Origin: an uncultured bacterium
GTDB taxonomy: Bacteria; Cyanobacteriota; Vampirovibrionia; Gastranaerophilales; Gastranaerophilaceae
Assembly (NCBI GenBank): GCA_900551915.1
Contig: URXT01000026.1
Location: forward strand, 1 to 26,470
Length of the DNA stretch: 26,470 nt
Direction: 5' to 3'
Shown: piece after piece, positions 14,956-22,920 of the stretch
Position numbering within the stretch: position 1 is the stretch's first letter
Layout of the letters: each line of letters starts with the position of its first letter
Notes under the pieces: model-generated
Database searches by the model: none
Seen by the model: the letters and a program-made list of their open reading frames with translations, nothing else
What the model was told of the DNA's origin: nothing
Position numbers and translations under genes: made by a program

Positions 14956-16107
14956 TTATATTTCATCAAACAAATCAGTTTCTTTTTTGAAATTGGTTTT
15001 TTGTTTGCGTTTTTTAAGATTTTTTTTCTTTGTTTTATCCGAAACCTTTCTGTATGCATTGTCAAGCGAAATTTTTGCGACCGGACGTCCGCTACGCCTG
15101 TCGAAAAACGTCAGCCAAAAATTTCTGTTTATATTGTCTACCGTAAAAGAGATTTTTCCAACCGCTTTATCTCCGGGGCTGATATGCTTGAACATCAGTT
15201 TTGTATCGCCGAAAATTGACGGCCTGAAAACCTTGTTGTAATCATTTATAAGTGCCATATCTAGGCCTGAAAAGGTTTTATCCGAAAGATTTGATATCAA
15301 AACAGTGATTGTGATTGTGTTTAATTCACCAAACGGGTCTTCTTCATGTTCAATATTGTTAATATTGATTTCAAGACCCGGATAAAGCAGTTCATGCTGC
15401 ATAAGCGCTGTGTCTTTGTAAACCGGAAGCGGAACGGTTGTGTTTATTTTGACACGGATTTCATCACCGGGTGCAATTAAAACTTCACTGCCTTTTCTAA
15501 AAAGCGCCATGCCAAGGCCTATCGCGCCGCCGACAGCCGCCCCGCCTGCAAGCGTATAACCTTGAGAGGCGATTGCGGCTTCAAGACCAAGCAGATTAAG
15601 CGCTGCAAGCCCCCCTGCTGCGCCGCCCACAACCGTATATCCGACATCTTGCGCAATAATTTTTGTTGTTTCGGCTACTGGATGAAGTTTTGTTGACATT
15701 TTGCCTTCAATCGGAATTTCGCGACCGTCAGGAGTTATGAGATAATCAAAATCAAGTTCAATCCAGGCTGAACGGCCTAACCGTTTTGCATCGCTTGTTT
15801 GTGAAATTTTGCCATGAGCAATTGTTCCTTTGGGTATTATTACGCCCTTGTCGCCGTAAACCTCATTTGTAACTTCAGCGAAAAATTCATCGCCTTCCAT
15901 ATTAATGCTTCCATCAAGAACCTGCGAAACAGTCATATGAATAACATCTTTTCTCTCAAGATGCTCTATTTCTCCGGTAAATAACTCCTGTTCCGTTTTA
16001 TTGTATTGATCGCTGTATTCGGCATGCCCTTCAAACACGGGGGAAGCCAGTACTGAGGTATTTAACATAAATGTGCTTATTAATAAAACGGATAAAAACT
16101 TTTTCAT
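14956..16107 (-). CDS. Exported protein with VirB10/TrbI-like barrel segment and glycine-zipper
   Basis: A 383-residue protein beginning with a signal peptide (MKKFLSVLLISTFMLNTSVL, then ASP). Residues about 85-140 (VIIPKGTIAHGKISQ, then WIELDFDYLITPDGREIPIE) resemble the beta-barrel repeats of VirB10/TrbI-type proteins: an I-P-K-G-T turn and a P-D-G-R-x-I-P turn. A Gly/Ala-rich stretch (157-205: VVGGAAGGLAALNLLG, then LAGGAAVGGAIGLGMALFRK) could insert in or lie on a membrane. A second beta domain follows (about 255-350, TITVLISNLSDKTFSG...). The tail is strongly basic (KTKKKNLKKRKQK). No conjugation or secretion genes are near, so a cell-envelope role is all that can be said. The promoter TTGTTA-17-TATAAT ends 6 nt before the ATG; no ribosome-binding site, probably leaderless. 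Confidence 0.8.
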   Translation of the reverse strand: MKKFLSVLLISTFMLNTSVLASPVFEGHAEYSDQYNKTEQELFTGEIEHLERKDVIHMTVSQVLDGSINMEGDEFFAEVTNEVYGDKGVIIPKGTIAHGKISQTSDAKRLGRSAWIELDFDYLITPDGREIPIEGKMSTKLHPVAETTKIIAQDVGYTVVGGAAGGLAALNLLGLEAAIASQGYTLAGGAAVGGAIGLGMALFRKGSEVLIAPGDEIRVKINTTVPLPVYKDTALMQHELLYPGLEININNIEHEEDPFGELNTITITVLISNLSDKTFSGLDMALINDYNKVFRPSIFGDTKLMFKHISPGDKAVGKISFTVDNINRNFWLTFFDRRSGRPVAKISLDNAYRKVSDKTKKKNLKKRKQKTNFKKETDLFDEI

Positions 16108-16113
16108 ATAAAT

Positions 16114-16142
16114 ATTATACTACGCTATTAAAACTATAACAA
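16114..16142 (-). promoter_or_regulatory. Promoter with leaderless geometry for gene 16107
   Basis: Minus strand TTGTTA (16142-16137), exactly 17 bp, TATAAT (16119-16114), then ATTTAT and the ATG. Same spacing as at radA. Confidence 0.7.
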
Positions 16143-16197
16143 ATTTCCATCATTTATGATAATATAAAAATACATTATAGGAAAAAGCGAGGATTTT

Positions 16198-16500
16198 ATG
16201 AATTTTAAACGCTGGTACGATATTGATGTTACAATGAGCAGAGCTGTTGCCTTGTGGGAAAGTGCGGAAGAAAGTTTGCAGACCGTTTGCGCGGACTATG
16301 TAATTGACAAACTTAAGGACATGGACTTTGAAATGTCGCTTGATGAGCAGTACAACTACATAATGCGCCGCTGGTATGATAAAAACATCAGGGTTTCTCA
16401 CGCAATGGAATACCTGAAGCACGCACCCGAAGAAATTCAGCGTCAGCTTGCGCTTGATATTATTGAGTATATTGAACAGAATGAAAAAAGTGAGAAGTGA
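16198..16500 (+). CDS. Small helical protein of unknown function
   Basis: A 100-residue cytosolic protein I do not recognise, rich in Trp, Tyr, Glu and Asp, with mostly helical character (AVALWESAEESLQTVCADYV, MSLDEQYNYIMRRWYDKNIR, PEEIQRQLALDIIEYIEQNE). No signal peptide or membrane segment. GCGAGGA lies 4-5 nt before the ATG. It is divergent from the exported protein gene at 16107. The last codons and the TGA stop (AGT GAG AAG TGA) lie inside the triplicated GTGAGAA repeat that begins at 16490, so insertion of that repeat appears to have set the present C-terminus. Confidence 0.75.
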   Translation: MNFKRWYDIDVTMSRAVALWESAEESLQTVCADYVIDKLKDMDFEMSLDEQYNYIMRRWYDKNIRVSHAMEYLKHAPEEIQRQLALDIIEYIEQNEKSEK

Positions 16501-16623
16501 GAAGTGAGAAGGCCTTTACCTTAATGTTAAATTCGTGGCATTTTACAAATATTCATATTGAAAAGAACTTAGTGCCTTATTGCCTTCCACACCAAAAAAC
16601 GTAACGGACTTTTCACTTCTCAC
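16490..16623. repeat. MITE-like element with GTGAGAA tandem repeat and inverted ends
   Basis: Three exact tandem copies of GTGAGAA (16490-16510) face the inverted sequence TTTTCACTTCTCAC (16610-16623), whose complement GTGAGAAGTGAAAA matches the left end at 13 of 14 positions. The ~134-bp unit has no coding capacity and fills most of the gap between the two unknown genes. It overlaps the 3' end of the gene at 16198. No target-site duplication is obvious. Confidence 0.55.
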
Positions 16624-16683
16624 CCCATCTTCACCAATCTTAACATGTAGCCATGTCATAGCACTTCATATTAAACTAAAACT

Positions 16684-17025
16684 ATGAGTGATGAAATTAA
16701 TCGTAATGTAATAGATATTTTTTCTCAACATAAAAAATCACCTTCCACAAATACTGAAAAGGTCAAGTATTATGCGGGATTCAATTATGTAAAACTTACT
16801 AAAGACAATAATGGTAACAAATTCAATTCCGAACATCTTTTGAAGTATTCTAAAGCTTGCCATTATATTGTTAGAGTAATGCGTGAAGTTAACGGCGAAA
16901 TAGTTTTATATAATTATGATGTTCCGAACGATGAACTTTTCAGGTTCATGAAATCTTTTGAGGAAAACACCCTTGACGGTACGATTATTGAAATTGAAAA
17001 ATATATTCCGGACGGCCTGGCATAA
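16684..17025 (+). CDS. Small protein of unknown function upstream of the radical SAM gene
   Basis: A 113-residue soluble protein I do not recognise. The first 30 residues are polar and likely disordered; the rest alternates short strands and helices (YYAGFNYVKLTKDN, LLKYSKACHYIVRVMREVNG, VLYNYDVPNDELFRFMKSFE, IIEIEKYIPDG). No signal peptide, membrane helix or cysteine motif beyond one Cys. No Shine-Dalgarno precedes the ATG; a loose TAAACT lies 6 nt before it, so a leaderless start is possible but weak. The gene ends 44 nt before the radical SAM gene on the same strand without a terminator, so it may be the first gene of that operon. Confidence 0.72.
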   Translation: MSDEINRNVIDIFSQHKKSPSTNTEKVKYYAGFNYVKLTKDNNGNKFNSEHLLKYSKACHYIVRVMREVNGEIVLYNYDVPNDELFRFMKSFEENTLDGTIIEIEKYIPDGLA

Positions 17026-17069
17026 AACAATACCGGCGGGCGGAATAAATATAAATAGCGGAAAATATT

Positions 17070-19631
17070 ATGAATTGTTTTTTTAGAAAATATCATGAAA
17101 GTTTATATAATTGTACAAAGCCTTACCAGTATGTTGGCGGAGAATTTCTCTCTTACAACAAACCCTTTGATGAGGCAAAACTTCGCTTCGCGTTCGCGTT
17201 TCCCGATAAATACGAAATCGGCATAAGCAATTTAGGTTTAAGAGTGCTTTACGAACAGGTAAATAAACAGCCTGACTATATGGCAGATAGAGTTTATGCG
17301 CCGGAAGCTGATTTTAAGCCGGAACCTCTCTATGCTCTTGAAAGCAAACGCCCGATTAAAGATTTTGACGCTGTCGGCTTTTCAATCCAGTATGAACTTG
17401 CGTATCCGACGATTTTGAAAATGCTTGAGATGGCCGGAATTCCATATAAAAATTCCGAAAGAAGCGAAGACGACCCGATTATTCTTGCGGGCGGCCCGTG
17501 CGCTTATAATCCTTTGCCGGTTGCAGATTTCATTGACGGATTTTTGATTGGCGACGGCGAAGACAGCATTCTGGAAGTTTGTGAAGTATTGGTGGCAACC
17601 AAAGGCTTGCCGCGCGCTGAAAGGATTAAAAAACTTTCCGAAATCGAGGGTGTCTGGTGTCCGGATTACTCCGAAAACGTAACAAAGCGTATTGCACAAT
17701 TAAAATACGAAACTGCTCTGAAAAATTATCCGATTCCATTTTCGTCTTCAGTCCATGACCGCGCAATTGTGGAAATTCGTCGCGGCTGCGGCAGAATGTG
17801 CCGCTTTTGCCAGCCCGGGCACGTAAACCTTCCAATAAGAGAAAGAAGCGCCGAAGATATTATAAAAATAGCTAAAGAGCTTGTTAAAAACACAGGATAC
17901 GACGAATATTCACTGCTTTCACTTTCTTCAAACGACTATTCAAACATAAACGAAGTTATAAAAGAACTTGCGGTTGATTTTAATGAGAAAAAAGTTTCTG
18001 TATCATTACCGAGCCAGCGTATTGACGGATTTAACCTTGAGTTAGCAAATCTTGTCCAGAGCGTTCGAAAATCCACAATGACGCTTGCGCCTGAAGCCGG
18101 TTCACAGCGCCTGCGCGACGTTATTAAGAAAAATATTACAGATGAACAAATTCTGAATGCTGTTTTGACGCTTTACGAAAACGGCTGGTCAAGGGTTAAG
18201 TTTTATTTTATCTGTGGGCTTCCGACAGAAACTCTTGAAGATATGGATGAGATGGCAGAGCTTTTAAGACGGATAAAATACCGCGCAAAGCTTATCAAAA
18301 AAGAAAAAGATTTGAAACATGGACTTGATATAACCTGCACGCTTTCTATCTTTGTGCCGAAACCTTTTACTCCGTTTCAGTGGAACGGCCAGATGAATTT
18401 GGATAAAGTTACGGAGCATATTCACTACCTGAAAGACAAAATTGCGAACTTAAAAGGCGTGAAAGTCAATTATCATGACAAATTCGTTTCAAGAATAGAA
18501 GCTGCTTTGACGCGCGGCGAGCGAAGTCTTTGTGACTATATTGAAGCACTTTATAAAAAAGGCTGTTATCTGGATGCGTGGGGTGAATATTTTGACAAAA
18601 ACGTCTGGCATGAAACCGCGGAAGAATGCGGAATTTCATTACAGGAACTTGCAGAAAAGACTTTCGATATTGATGCTCCGCTTCCATGGGACTTCATTAA
18701 TATCGGAGTTGACAAAGAATGGTTTAAAGAAGAATATCGTAAAGCTTTATCGATTACTTCCCCCGCCCCTGCGGGGAGAGGGATAGAGGGTGAGGGGTCA
18801 AATCCGCATATTGTTCCGACCTGTGAAAAGGGCTGCGTAAATTGCGGCGTCTGCAAAAACTTAAAAACACACAAAGTTCTTGCAAAACCCTTCAAAGCTT
18901 CTGAAAACGCTCAAAAAATCAACTTTGAACCGGTTGACCCGCACACGCACGAAACTGACAAACGCGAAGTTTTCAGATTCCGTATTAAGCTCACAAAAAC
19001 CGGAATTTTAAGATATTTTTCACATCTTGACTGGCAAAATACCTTTTTCAAAGCACTTTCAAGAACAGATATAAATATTGCCTTTTCACAAGGATTTAAC
19101 CCATCAATGAAGGTTTCGATGGGCGTTGCGCTCCCGCTTTTTGCACAAAGCGTCTGTGAGTTTGTTGATATTGAAATTTACGATAATCTCACGCCCGAAC
19201 AACTCAAACTAAAGTTGGAAAAAGTTCTTCCCGAAGGTTCGGAAATAATAAGTATTGTAAAAATTGAAAAATCAGCAAAATCAATTGATACAACCGTGTG
19301 CTGGGCAGAATATGAAGTAAAGATTTTTAATAATTCTCTTTACGATTTTGAAGATTTGAAGTATAATACGAACAGAGTTTTGACTTCTCCTGAAATTTTT
19401 ATCGAGAAGAAAAACAAAAAAGGTTTAATTAAAAAAGTAGACATCAAACAGTGCATAAAATCTTACAGATTTGCAGATGAAAGTCTATTCATAGTATTAA
19501 AAACCGGTCAGAACCTTGAAGGCGGAATCCCGTCTCTGAGAGCAGACACCTTGATGGAGCTTATATCACCTGATGTTAAATTCGACATCACACGAACAAG
19601 GTTCTTTGACGAAAAAGAGTTAGAGGTTTAA
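17070..19631 (+). CDS. B12-binding radical SAM protein (TIGR03960-type) fused to DUF2344 domain
   Basis: An 853-residue protein. The N-terminal region (about 20-225) is a B12-binding-like domain (YVGGEFLSYNKP, AFPDKYEIGISNLGLRVLYE, GGPCAYNPLPVADFIDGFLI). The radical SAM core follows with C240-x3-C244-x2-C247 for the [4Fe-4S] cluster. A Cys-rich linker (CEKGCVNCGVCKN, about 587-599) precedes the C-terminal TIGR03936/DUF2344 domain (from about 632: RYFSHLDWQNTFFKALSRTD). The reaction is not established; relatives commonly neighbour RNase E/G genes, as here (14-nt gap), suggesting a tRNA, rRNA or ribosome role. Residues about 563-577 come from an in-frame GC-rich repeat insertion (see separate entry). 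ATG 17070 fits the family start; its ribosome-binding site is weak (CGGA). Confidence 0.93.
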   Translation: MNCFFRKYHESLYNCTKPYQYVGGEFLSYNKPFDEAKLRFAFAFPDKYEIGISNLGLRVLYEQVNKQPDYMADRVYAPEADFKPEPLYALESKRPIKDFDAVGFSIQYELAYPTILKMLEMAGIPYKNSERSEDDPIILAGGPCAYNPLPVADFIDGFLIGDGEDSILEVCEVLVATKGLPRAERIKKLSEIEGVWCPDYSENVTKRIAQLKYETALKNYPIPFSSSVHDRAIVEIRRGCGRMCRFCQPGHVNLPIRERSAEDIIKIAKELVKNTGYDEYSLLSLSSNDYSNINEVIKELAVDFNEKKVSVSLPSQRIDGFNLELANLVQSVRKSTMTLAPEAGSQRLRDVIKKNITDEQILNAVLTLYENGWSRVKFYFICGLPTETLEDMDEMAELLRRIKYRAKLIKKEKDLKHGLDITCTLSIFVPKPFTPFQWNGQMNLDKVTEHIHYLKDKIANLKGVKVNYHDKFVSRIEAALTRGERSLCDYIEALYKKGCYLDAWGEYFDKNVWHETAEECGISLQELAEKTFDIDAPLPWDFINIGVDKEWFKEEYRKALSITSPAPAGRGIEGEGSNPHIVPTCEKGCVNCGVCKNLKTHKVLAKPFKASENAQKINFEPVDPHTHETDKREVFRFRIKLTKTGILRYFSHLDWQNTFFKALSRTDINIAFSQGFNPSMKVSMGVALPLFAQSVCEFVDIEIYDNLTPEQLKLKLEKVLPEGSEIISIVKIEKSAKSIDTTVCWAEYEVKIFNNSLYDFEDLKYNTNRVLTSPEIFIEKKNKKGLIKKVDIKQCIKSYRFADESLFIVLKTGQNLEGGIPSLRADTLMELISPDVKFDITRTRFFDEKELEV
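18759..18798. repeat. GC-rich palindromic repeat inserted in frame in the radical SAM gene
   Basis: A roughly 40-bp G/C-rich stretch (CCCCGC and GCGGGG arms at 18761-18776, then GAGAGGG and GAGGGTGAGGGG) interrupts otherwise AT-rich coding DNA. It adds about 14 residues (S-P-A-P-A-G-R-G-I-E-G-E-G-S) between the SAM core and the Cys-rich linker without breaking the frame. It has the look of a dispersed intergenic palindromic repeat that landed in a gene. Confidence 0.6.
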
Positions 19632-19645
19632 ATAAAGGATTTTTT

Positions 19646-21565
19646 ATGAACAACAAAAACACAAATCAGCCGCAGCCTAAAAAAATTGTGATTGCTGAGC
19701 GCGATAATATTGCCGCGGTTTTAGAAGGTAAAAAAGTTACCGATTTTTTCATTCACAGAGGTGAAGTTCTTTTAGGCGATGTTTATCTTGCGACAGTTGA
19801 CAACATTCTGCCGAGTATTGACGCGGCTTTTGTCAATGTCGGCACTGATAAAATGGGATTTCTACACGCGCAGGATGTTATGGGCAAAGGAAGTTTGAAA
19901 GAAAAACTTTCACCAAAACAAAAACTCATAGTTCAGGTTGTAAAAGAACCAACCGGCCACAAAGGCCCTCGTGTTACAACAGAAATAAGCCTTCCGGGCA
20001 GATTTCTGGTATTGATGCCGAATGAGCCGGGTGTAAGCGTTTCTAAGAAAATCGAAAATTCAAAAGAACGCGCAAGGTTAAAAGCTATTATGAATTTAAT
20101 TAAGCCCGTAGGCGTCGGCGTTATCATAAGAACAGAAGCCGAAGGCCAGTCTGAAGCTGATATTCAGGAGGACTTGGAAATCCTTCTTGAAAAATGGAAC
20201 AACATTATCACAGCCGCTGAAACAATGACTCCGCCTAACCTTATCTACCGCGACCAGGATTTACTTTACAGGGTAATCAGAGAAGCCTGCACGGAGGATA
20301 CTAAAGAAATCATTGTTGATACAGCTTTTGCGATGAACAGAGTTCAAAATATTTTGCAAAACTGGCACATGAACAAAAATATCGAAGTTACGCTTTACAA
20401 GGGCACTGAACCTTTGCTTGTTGCAATGGATATTCACAAAGAAATTAAAGCAGCGTTGAATATCAAGGTTAATATGCCGTCAGGCGGCTACTTGTTCATT
20501 CAGCAGACTGAGGCCTTGACAGTTATTGATGTTAACAGCGGAAAATTCACAAGCTCATCAACTCAGGATGAGACCATTTTGAAAACAAATATCGAAGCAG
20601 TTCACGAAATCGCCCGTCAGTTGCGTTTGCGCAACATAGGCGGCATGATTATCATTGACTTTATTGATATGCTTTCACGTGCTGACAAGCTTGCGATTAT
20701 GGAAGAACTTGAAATCGCGCTTGAGCCTGACAAAGCAAAACCGCAGGTCGGCCAGCTTTCAGATTTGGGGCTTGTTGAATTGACACGCCACAGACAAGGT
20801 CAAAGTTTAGCCGAAATCTTTACGAAAAAATGTCCGCATTGCCAGGGCACAGGATGTTCGGTAATTGATTTTAACTTTGCAACTCCGACAGCAGAAGGTG
20901 AATACAGGGCAAAAGCCGCTAAATTGAAGCTTCCTGTAAATAACTTCAAAAAGAACAACAACAAAAACTTTAACAAAAATCAGCCTCAGCAAAACCAACA
21001 GCCGCAGGCAGAGGTTCAAGAACAAGCCGCACCGCCTGCAATTGAAGTGGAAAATCCGTCTCAAAACGCAGTTCAAGAGGTTGAAAAACGTGAAAATAAC
21101 AAACGCCAGCGCAACAAACGCAAAAAGTTTGACAAGCAAGAGCGTGATTTGAATACCGAAGTTCAGGCTGAAATTAAACAGGCAGAAGAAATTCCGACTG
21201 CTGAAACAGTTATCAGGCCAATGGAAGAGATAAAACCGGTTATCGAAGAACAGGCAAAAACTGTCGAAACTCAGGTAACAGAACTAACAGAGCCGGTAGT
21301 TGCAGAATCCGAAGAAAAGCCTGAAAAGAAGACAAAAAAAGTTCGAGGAAAAAGAAATAAAAAACAAGAATCTGTTGAAGTCGTGTCTTCTGATGAATCT
21401 GCGCAACCGCAACCTGTATCTGATGAAGCTGTTAAAGTTTCAGAGTTAGCAGCTGAACAGCCTGAAGAAGCGCCCAAAAAGACAAGACGTCCGAACAGAG
21501 GTTCTTCAAAGAAAGGACGTGCTAAAAAATCAAGCGAGGAAAAAATTGAAACTCCAGTTCAATAA
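19646..21565 (+). CDS. rne: RNase E/G family ribonuclease with long disordered tail
   Basis: Endoribonuclease for mRNA turnover and rRNA/tRNA processing. The catalytic part (about 10-410) has an S1 domain (LLGDVYLATVDNILPSIDAA), the DNase I-like site with metal-binding Asp295 (VIDVNSGKF) and Asp338 (IIIDFIDM), and the zinc-link C396-P-H-C399 that joins subunits. Residues 411-639 are low complexity: Asn/Gln/Lys-rich (440-470), then alternating Glu- and Lys/Arg-rich blocks, as in RNase E scaffolding tails, ending in a basic RRPNRGSSKKGRAKK-type segment suited to RNA binding. The tail makes RNase E likelier than RNase G. AAAGGA precedes the ATG. It follows the radical SAM gene by 14 nt and overlaps the next gene by 20 nt. 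Confidence 0.95.
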   Translation: MNNKNTNQPQPKKIVIAERDNIAAVLEGKKVTDFFIHRGEVLLGDVYLATVDNILPSIDAAFVNVGTDKMGFLHAQDVMGKGSLKEKLSPKQKLIVQVVKEPTGHKGPRVTTEISLPGRFLVLMPNEPGVSVSKKIENSKERARLKAIMNLIKPVGVGVIIRTEAEGQSEADIQEDLEILLEKWNNIITAAETMTPPNLIYRDQDLLYRVIREACTEDTKEIIVDTAFAMNRVQNILQNWHMNKNIEVTLYKGTEPLLVAMDIHKEIKAALNIKVNMPSGGYLFIQQTEALTVIDVNSGKFTSSSTQDETILKTNIEAVHEIARQLRLRNIGGMIIIDFIDMLSRADKLAIMEELEIALEPDKAKPQVGQLSDLGLVELTRHRQGQSLAEIFTKKCPHCQGTGCSVIDFNFATPTAEGEYRAKAAKLKLPVNNFKKNNNKNFNKNQPQQNQQPQAEVQEQAAPPAIEVENPSQNAVQEVEKRENNKRQRNKRKKFDKQERDLNTEVQAEIKQAEEIPTAETVIRPMEEIKPVIEEQAKTVETQVTELTEPVVAESEEKPEKKTKKVRGKRNKKQESVEVVSSDESAQPQPVSDEAVKVSELAAEQPEEAPKKTRRPNRGSSKKGRAKKSSEEKIETPVQ

Positions 21566-21902
21566 AACAATTAAATTTATTTCATTAATCGTTTTTGCGG
21601 CCGCAATTACATTTATTGCGGCACAAAACGGTTTTTGTAACAGTGAGGTCGCAAATCAAATTCCTGCTATTGCGGAACAAGCTCCAGACGTTGCAAAGCA
21701 TGAGGCAATTATAAAATTTGCTATTGCAATGGCGGGGGTTATGTTATCTTCTTTTGTTATTTTTGCGGGACTCTGGATTTATAATAAATTCTTTGTTGAC
21801 AAAAGCTTGTTTCCAAACAACAACAAAGATGATGTTCTAAATACGCCAAAAACGGTTGAAGAGGCTGTTACTTTCTTTATTAAGAGGAATAAATTATGCT
21901 AA
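21546..21902 (+). CDS. Small membrane protein of unknown function, TTG start
   Basis: A 118-residue protein I do not recognise. It begins with a signal-like helix (KTIKFISLIVFAAAITFIAA), has a short outer segment (VANQIPAIAEQAPDVAKHEA), a second membrane helix (IAMAGVMLSSFVIFAGLWIY), and a charged C-terminal part (NTPKTVEEAVTFFIKRNKLC). The start is set at TTG 21546 because GCGAGGA (21535-21540) stands 5 nt before it within the rne coding end; the upstream GTG 21519 lacks a site and would add nine basic residues. It overlaps rne by 20 nt and the next gene by 7 nt (ATGCTAA), so all are cotranscribed and probably coupled. A partner role with the small protein at 21896 is likely but unproven. 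Confidence 0.75.
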   Translation: MKLQFNKTIKFISLIVFAAAITFIAAQNGFCNSEVANQIPAIAEQAPDVAKHEAIIKFAIAMAGVMLSSFVIFAGLWIYNKFFVDKSLFPNNNKDDVLNTPKTVEEAVTFFIKRNKLC

Positions 21903-22120
21903 AACCTGCGTTTGGAGCAGTTTCAATGCTGCTGGCGCTTTTAATTTTGGGTGTTATTGCCGCAATGATGCTTCCTATGTTAAAGGCAACAAGTGGAGCA
22001 GATGTCAGCGGAACTTCTCTTAAGCAGGAAAGTGTTGAGCAAAAAGCTGATGAAATGATTAAAGAAATTGAACTTCGAAAACAACAGACAATGGATTATT
22101 ACAATAATTCCCATCAGTAA
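21896..22120 (+). CDS. Small prepilin-like membrane protein lacking Glu5
   Basis: A 74-residue protein. MLKPAFGAVSMLLALLILGV followed by IAAMMLPMLK looks like the prepilin helix of the four larger prepilins (LITLGIIGIVAAMTLPSL) and has a Gly6-Ala7 junction that could be a prepilin peptidase site, but position +5 is Leu, not Glu. The remaining 40 residues are polar, with a helical Glu/Lys/Gln segment (QESVEQKADEMIKEIELRKQ). AAGAGGA is 7 nt before the ATG. It overlaps the previous gene by 7 nt and converges on the LysM gene with a 7-nt tail overlap. It could be a degenerate minor pilin (GspK-type pseudopilins also lack Glu5) or just a single-helix membrane protein. Confidence 0.72.
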   Translation: MLKPAFGAVSMLLALLILGVIAAMMLPMLKATSGADVSGTSLKQESVEQKADEMIKEIELRKQQTMDYYNNSHQ

Positions 22121-22809
22121 TATGTTTTTGGGTTTTTCTTGTATTCTCCGTGCAGCCGCTTAATTTCATTTAACAAAAGCTCTTTATCTTCTTTGCTTAT
22201 TTGTCCTACGGTTCGATACGGATATTCTCTAAGAAAAGTTCTGCCATTTTTATCCATATCATAATCATATCGAAGTTTTAAAATATCGTTAATATCATCC
22301 AAAGAGAGCTTTACTATCTGTTCATTTTTATCAAGTGTGAAGGATAAAACCGGACTGTTTTTTGAGATAAATCCGTTTGGATATTTTTTATCTCTGAAAA
22401 TATGGTAGTGCGAATTTTTTAAAGAAAGGTTTGCTTTTTGAACTTGAGCTGTTTTGTCATTTTTCAAAAGATTTATAATATATTCGACACTTTTTTCTAA
22501 GGAAGATTTTTCTTTAACTTTATCCGTAGTTTGTGAGAGTTTATCAATCTTATCAGGAAGATAAATTTTATCATTTGCGTGCAAGCCGTTCATTTTTTCA
22601 ACGGTGTTTAAACCATTAATTTTGGCAATCAAAAGCATATATTCCTGAATTTCTTTATTCGAAACATTTTTGCGGCCAAGCTCCTGCTTTGCCAGTCCCC
22701 AGAGCGATTCACCGGCTTTTAAGTTATGTTCTTTTTTTTCTTTTACTTCCGGCAGCGACGCCATAACTTCATTAATGTAAGCCTGTACGGCTGTAATTTT
22801 TTCAGTCAT
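22114..22809 (-). CDS. LysM-domain protein without signal peptide
   Basis: A 231-residue protein. Residues 28-87 form a LysM-like domain: HNLKAGESLWGLAKQELGRK, an insertion, IAKINGLNTVEKMNGLHAND, then KIYLP. LysM usually binds peptidoglycan or chitin-type glycans, but no signal peptide or membrane helix is present, so it may be cytosolic, phage-derived, or exported by another route. The C-terminal half (about 105-231) is charged and unrecognised (HIFRDKKYPNGFISKNSPVL, LSLDDINDILKLRYDYDMDK). ATG 22809 is chosen over TTG 22827 because AGGGA lies 8 nt before it. The 3' end overlaps the convergent gene at 21896 by 7 nt. Confidence 0.85.
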   Translation of the reverse strand: MTEKITAVQAYINEVMASLPEVKEKKEHNLKAGESLWGLAKQELGRKNVSNKEIQEYMLLIAKINGLNTVEKMNGLHANDKIYLPDKIDKLSQTTDKVKEKSSLEKSVEYIINLLKNDKTAQVQKANLSLKNSHYHIFRDKKYPNGFISKNSPVLSFTLDKNEQIVKLSLDDINDILKLRYDYDMDKNGRTFLREYPYRTVGQISKEDKELLLNEIKRLHGEYKKNPKTYY

Positions 22810-22920
22810 AATATTTTCCCTATACAATTTCCCAAGTAATTATATAAAGTATTTTTGCTGAAAAAATTTGCCTTTATATTACAATTTTATAACTGAAATT
22901 TCGAAAATATTGTAAATGTT

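Noticed and set aside
14956..16107. Type IV secretion VirB10 gene indicating a conjugative element
   Set aside because: Only a barrel-like segment resembles VirB10; no other secretion, relaxase or coupling genes occur in the window, and the remainder of the protein is different.
16490..16510. CRISPR-like array from the GTGAGAA repeats
   Set aside because: Seven-base direct repeats with no spacers and no cas genes; better read as the end of a MITE-like element.
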